DNA of 14,046 nt, taken from an uncultured Zoogloea sp. (GTDB lineage: Bacteria > Pseudomonadota > Gammaproteobacteria > Burkholderiales > Rhodocyclaceae). This document shows, piece after piece, positions 13,042-14,046 of this stretch. A program made the translations under genes and the position numbers. The stretch is taken from NCBI GenBank assembly GCA_937967645.1, contig CALBTT010000160.1, forward strand, positions 1 to 14,046, read 5' to 3'. Under the pieces are notes generated by a model. That model saw only the letters and a list, made by a program, of their open reading frames with translations, did no database searches and had not been told where the DNA came from. Positions within the stretch are counted from its first letter, which is position 1. Every line of letters begins with the position of its first letter.

Positions 13042-14046
13042 TCAGCTGGAGCAGCTCACCGACAGGCCTTCGGCCCAGTCCGGCGGCGGCGCGGCGAAGC
13101 GCTCGAACTCCGGCTGTTCGTCGAAGGGGCGCGACAGGCAGGCCAGCACCGCGTTCACCTCGCTGTAGTCGCGGGCGCGGGCGGCGCGGATGGCCGATTC
13201 GGCGATCCAGTTGCGCAGCACGTACTTGGGGTTGGTGGCGTTCATGGCGGCCTGCCGCTCGGCGTCCGGGCGGCCTTCGGCGCCCAGGCGGGCGCGCCAC
13301 AGGGCGAGCCAGGCATCGGCGGCGTCGCGGTCGATGAACAGGTCGCGCACGGGGGCATCGGCGGCTGCCCGGCCGGCCTCGTCCACCTGGCCGGGCAGCC
13401 GGCCGAGCTGGCGGAAGAACTGGGTGTAGTCCGGATGGTGCTGCTGCAGCAGGGCGAAGGTGTCGCCGATGAAATCCTCGTCACCCGGCAGGCTGGCGGC
13501 GAAGCCGAGCTTGGCGCAGAAGAGGCTCACGAAGCGGCGTTCGAAGGCCGGTGCGTAGCTCTCCTCGATGGCGGCCTCCACGTCGGCGGCTTCGCCGATC
13601 AGCGGCGACAGGGCGCGCCCGAGGGCGTACAGGTTCCAGTGCCCGACCACCGGCTGGGACTTGAAGCTGTAGCGGCCATGGTCGTCCGAGTGGTTGCAGA
13701 TGTGACCCGCGTCGAAGGCGTCCATGAAGCCGAAGGGGCCATAGTCGAGGGTCAGCCCGAGGATCGACATGTTGTCGGTGTTCATCACCCCGTGCATGAA
13801 GCCTACGCCCTGCCAGTCGGCGATCAGCTCGCCGGTGCGCCGCCCAACGTCGGCCAGCAGTGCGGCGTAGGGGTTGGCGGCCTCGCGGCATTCGGGGCGG
13901 AAACGGTCGATCACGTAGTCGGCGAGCTGGCGCAGCTCGTCCACCTTGCGCAGGGAGGCCCAGTGCTCGAAGGAGCCGAAGCGGATGAAGCTGGGGGCCA
14001 GGCGGGTGACCACGGCGGCGGTCTCGATGGTCTCGCGGCGCACCGG
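13042..14046 (-). CDS. selO: SelO/YdiU protein adenylyltransferase, C-terminal part
   Basis: SelO is a pseudokinase-fold enzyme that transfers AMP from ATP to Ser, Thr or Tyr of target proteins and is linked to redox stress. The visible 334 codons run through the right edge of the window; full-length family members are about 480-520 aa, so roughly the first third is missing. The reading frame stays open to base 14046 and the residues at the edge (PVRRET) are internal family sequence. Strong signatures are APSFIRFGSFEHWA, HGVMNTDNMSILGL (the Asn/Asp-containing catalytic loop, around 13756-13796) and DYGPFGFMD (the metal-binding Asp loop). The protein ends Cys-Ser-Ser (13045-13053), where eukaryotic SelO has selenocysteine-Ser-Ser. 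It is coupled to the downstream thiol oxidoreductase gene, with 10 bases between stop and start. Confidence 0.93.
   Translation of the reverse strand, partial: PVRRETIETAAVVTRLAPSFIRFGSFEHWASLRKVDELRQLADYVIDRFRPECREAANPYAALLADVGRRTGELIADWQGVGFMHGVMNTDNMSILGLTLDYGPFGFMDAFDAGHICNHSDDHGRYSFKSQPVVGHWNLYALGRALSPLIGEAADVEAAIEESYAPAFERRFVSLFCAKLGFAASLPGDEDFIGDTFALLQQHHPDYTQFFRQLGRLPGQVDEAGRAAADAPVRDLFIDRDAADAWLALWRARLGAEGRPDAERQAAMNATNPKYVLRNWIAESAIRAARARDYSEVNAVLACLSRPFDEQPEFERFAAPPPDWAEGLSVSCSS

Noticed and set aside
12279..13337. Plus-strand 352-residue open frame opposite the oxidoreductase and SelO genes
   Set aside because: Shadow of two well-recognised genes; its translation is repetitive in Gly, Arg and Ala.
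47..14046. Mobile elements, CRISPR arrays, tRNA or rRNA genes
   Set aside because: No transposase or integrase-like product, no regularly spaced repeats and no tRNA-like or rRNA-like segment was recognised on reading both strands.

Overview
GC-rich (roughly two-thirds G+C), densely coded bacterial DNA. A phasin, a PHB-depolymerase-family esterase, a NapH/CcoG-like polyferredoxin, SelO and a DUF2502 protein together suggest a polyhydroxyalkanoate-storing betaproteobacterium, perhaps Rhodocyclales such as Thauera, Azoarcus or Zoogloea. The genus is a guess from gene content and composition. Bases 1-46 are not genomic: they are an Illumina TruSeq/P5 adapter left at the end of the assembled contig, so biological sequence starts at base 47.

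Region 1 (59-5230) is the most interesting part. A membrane-embedded spermidine-synthase-like aminopropyltransferase (minus strand) lies back to back with a plus-strand run: DUF350 four-helix membrane protein, SPFH/virion-core-like protein with a SHOCT tail, a protein with two zinc-ribbon/DUF4178 units and a membrane anchor, a 54-residue one-helix Gly/Ser-tailed microprotein, and S-adenosylmethionine decarboxylase (speD). SpeD would make decarboxylated AdoMet and the membrane enzyme would use it as aminopropyl donor. The other four proteins look like a membrane scaffold. I infer an envelope-associated polyamine or aminopropylation system whose acceptor is unknown. A flavin reductase (5267-5830) follows.

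Region 2 (5918-7788) is a PHA-granule locus. A phasin is preceded by two inverted copies of a TTGYTGCGGTGCA element (possible PhaR operators) and a leader palindrome, and is followed by a strong terminator. The esterase gene starts only 12 bases after that terminator. A J1-crystallin-like ADP-ribosylglycohydrolase relative lacking the usual metal-binding acidic motifs comes next (7815-8900), facing a small secreted DUF2502 protein (8905-9249, minus).

Region 3 (9372-10933) is a two-gene overlapping unit: a membrane polyferredoxin and a CopD-like four-helix protein. The 167-base gap that follows holds DnaA-box-like sequences, a palindrome and a hairpin.

Region 4 (11101-14046, minus) runs from the right edge: SelO protein adenylyltransferase (cut by the window edge, with a C-terminal Cys-Ser-Ser), a cytosolic DsbA/FrnE-like oxidoreductase, and a lipoprotein glycerophosphodiester phosphodiesterase carrying an EF-hand/dockerin-like loop.

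No gene-free stretch exceeds 300 bases; the largest gaps are 5831-6020 and 10934-11100. I saw no tRNA, rRNA, CRISPR array, transposase or integrase.
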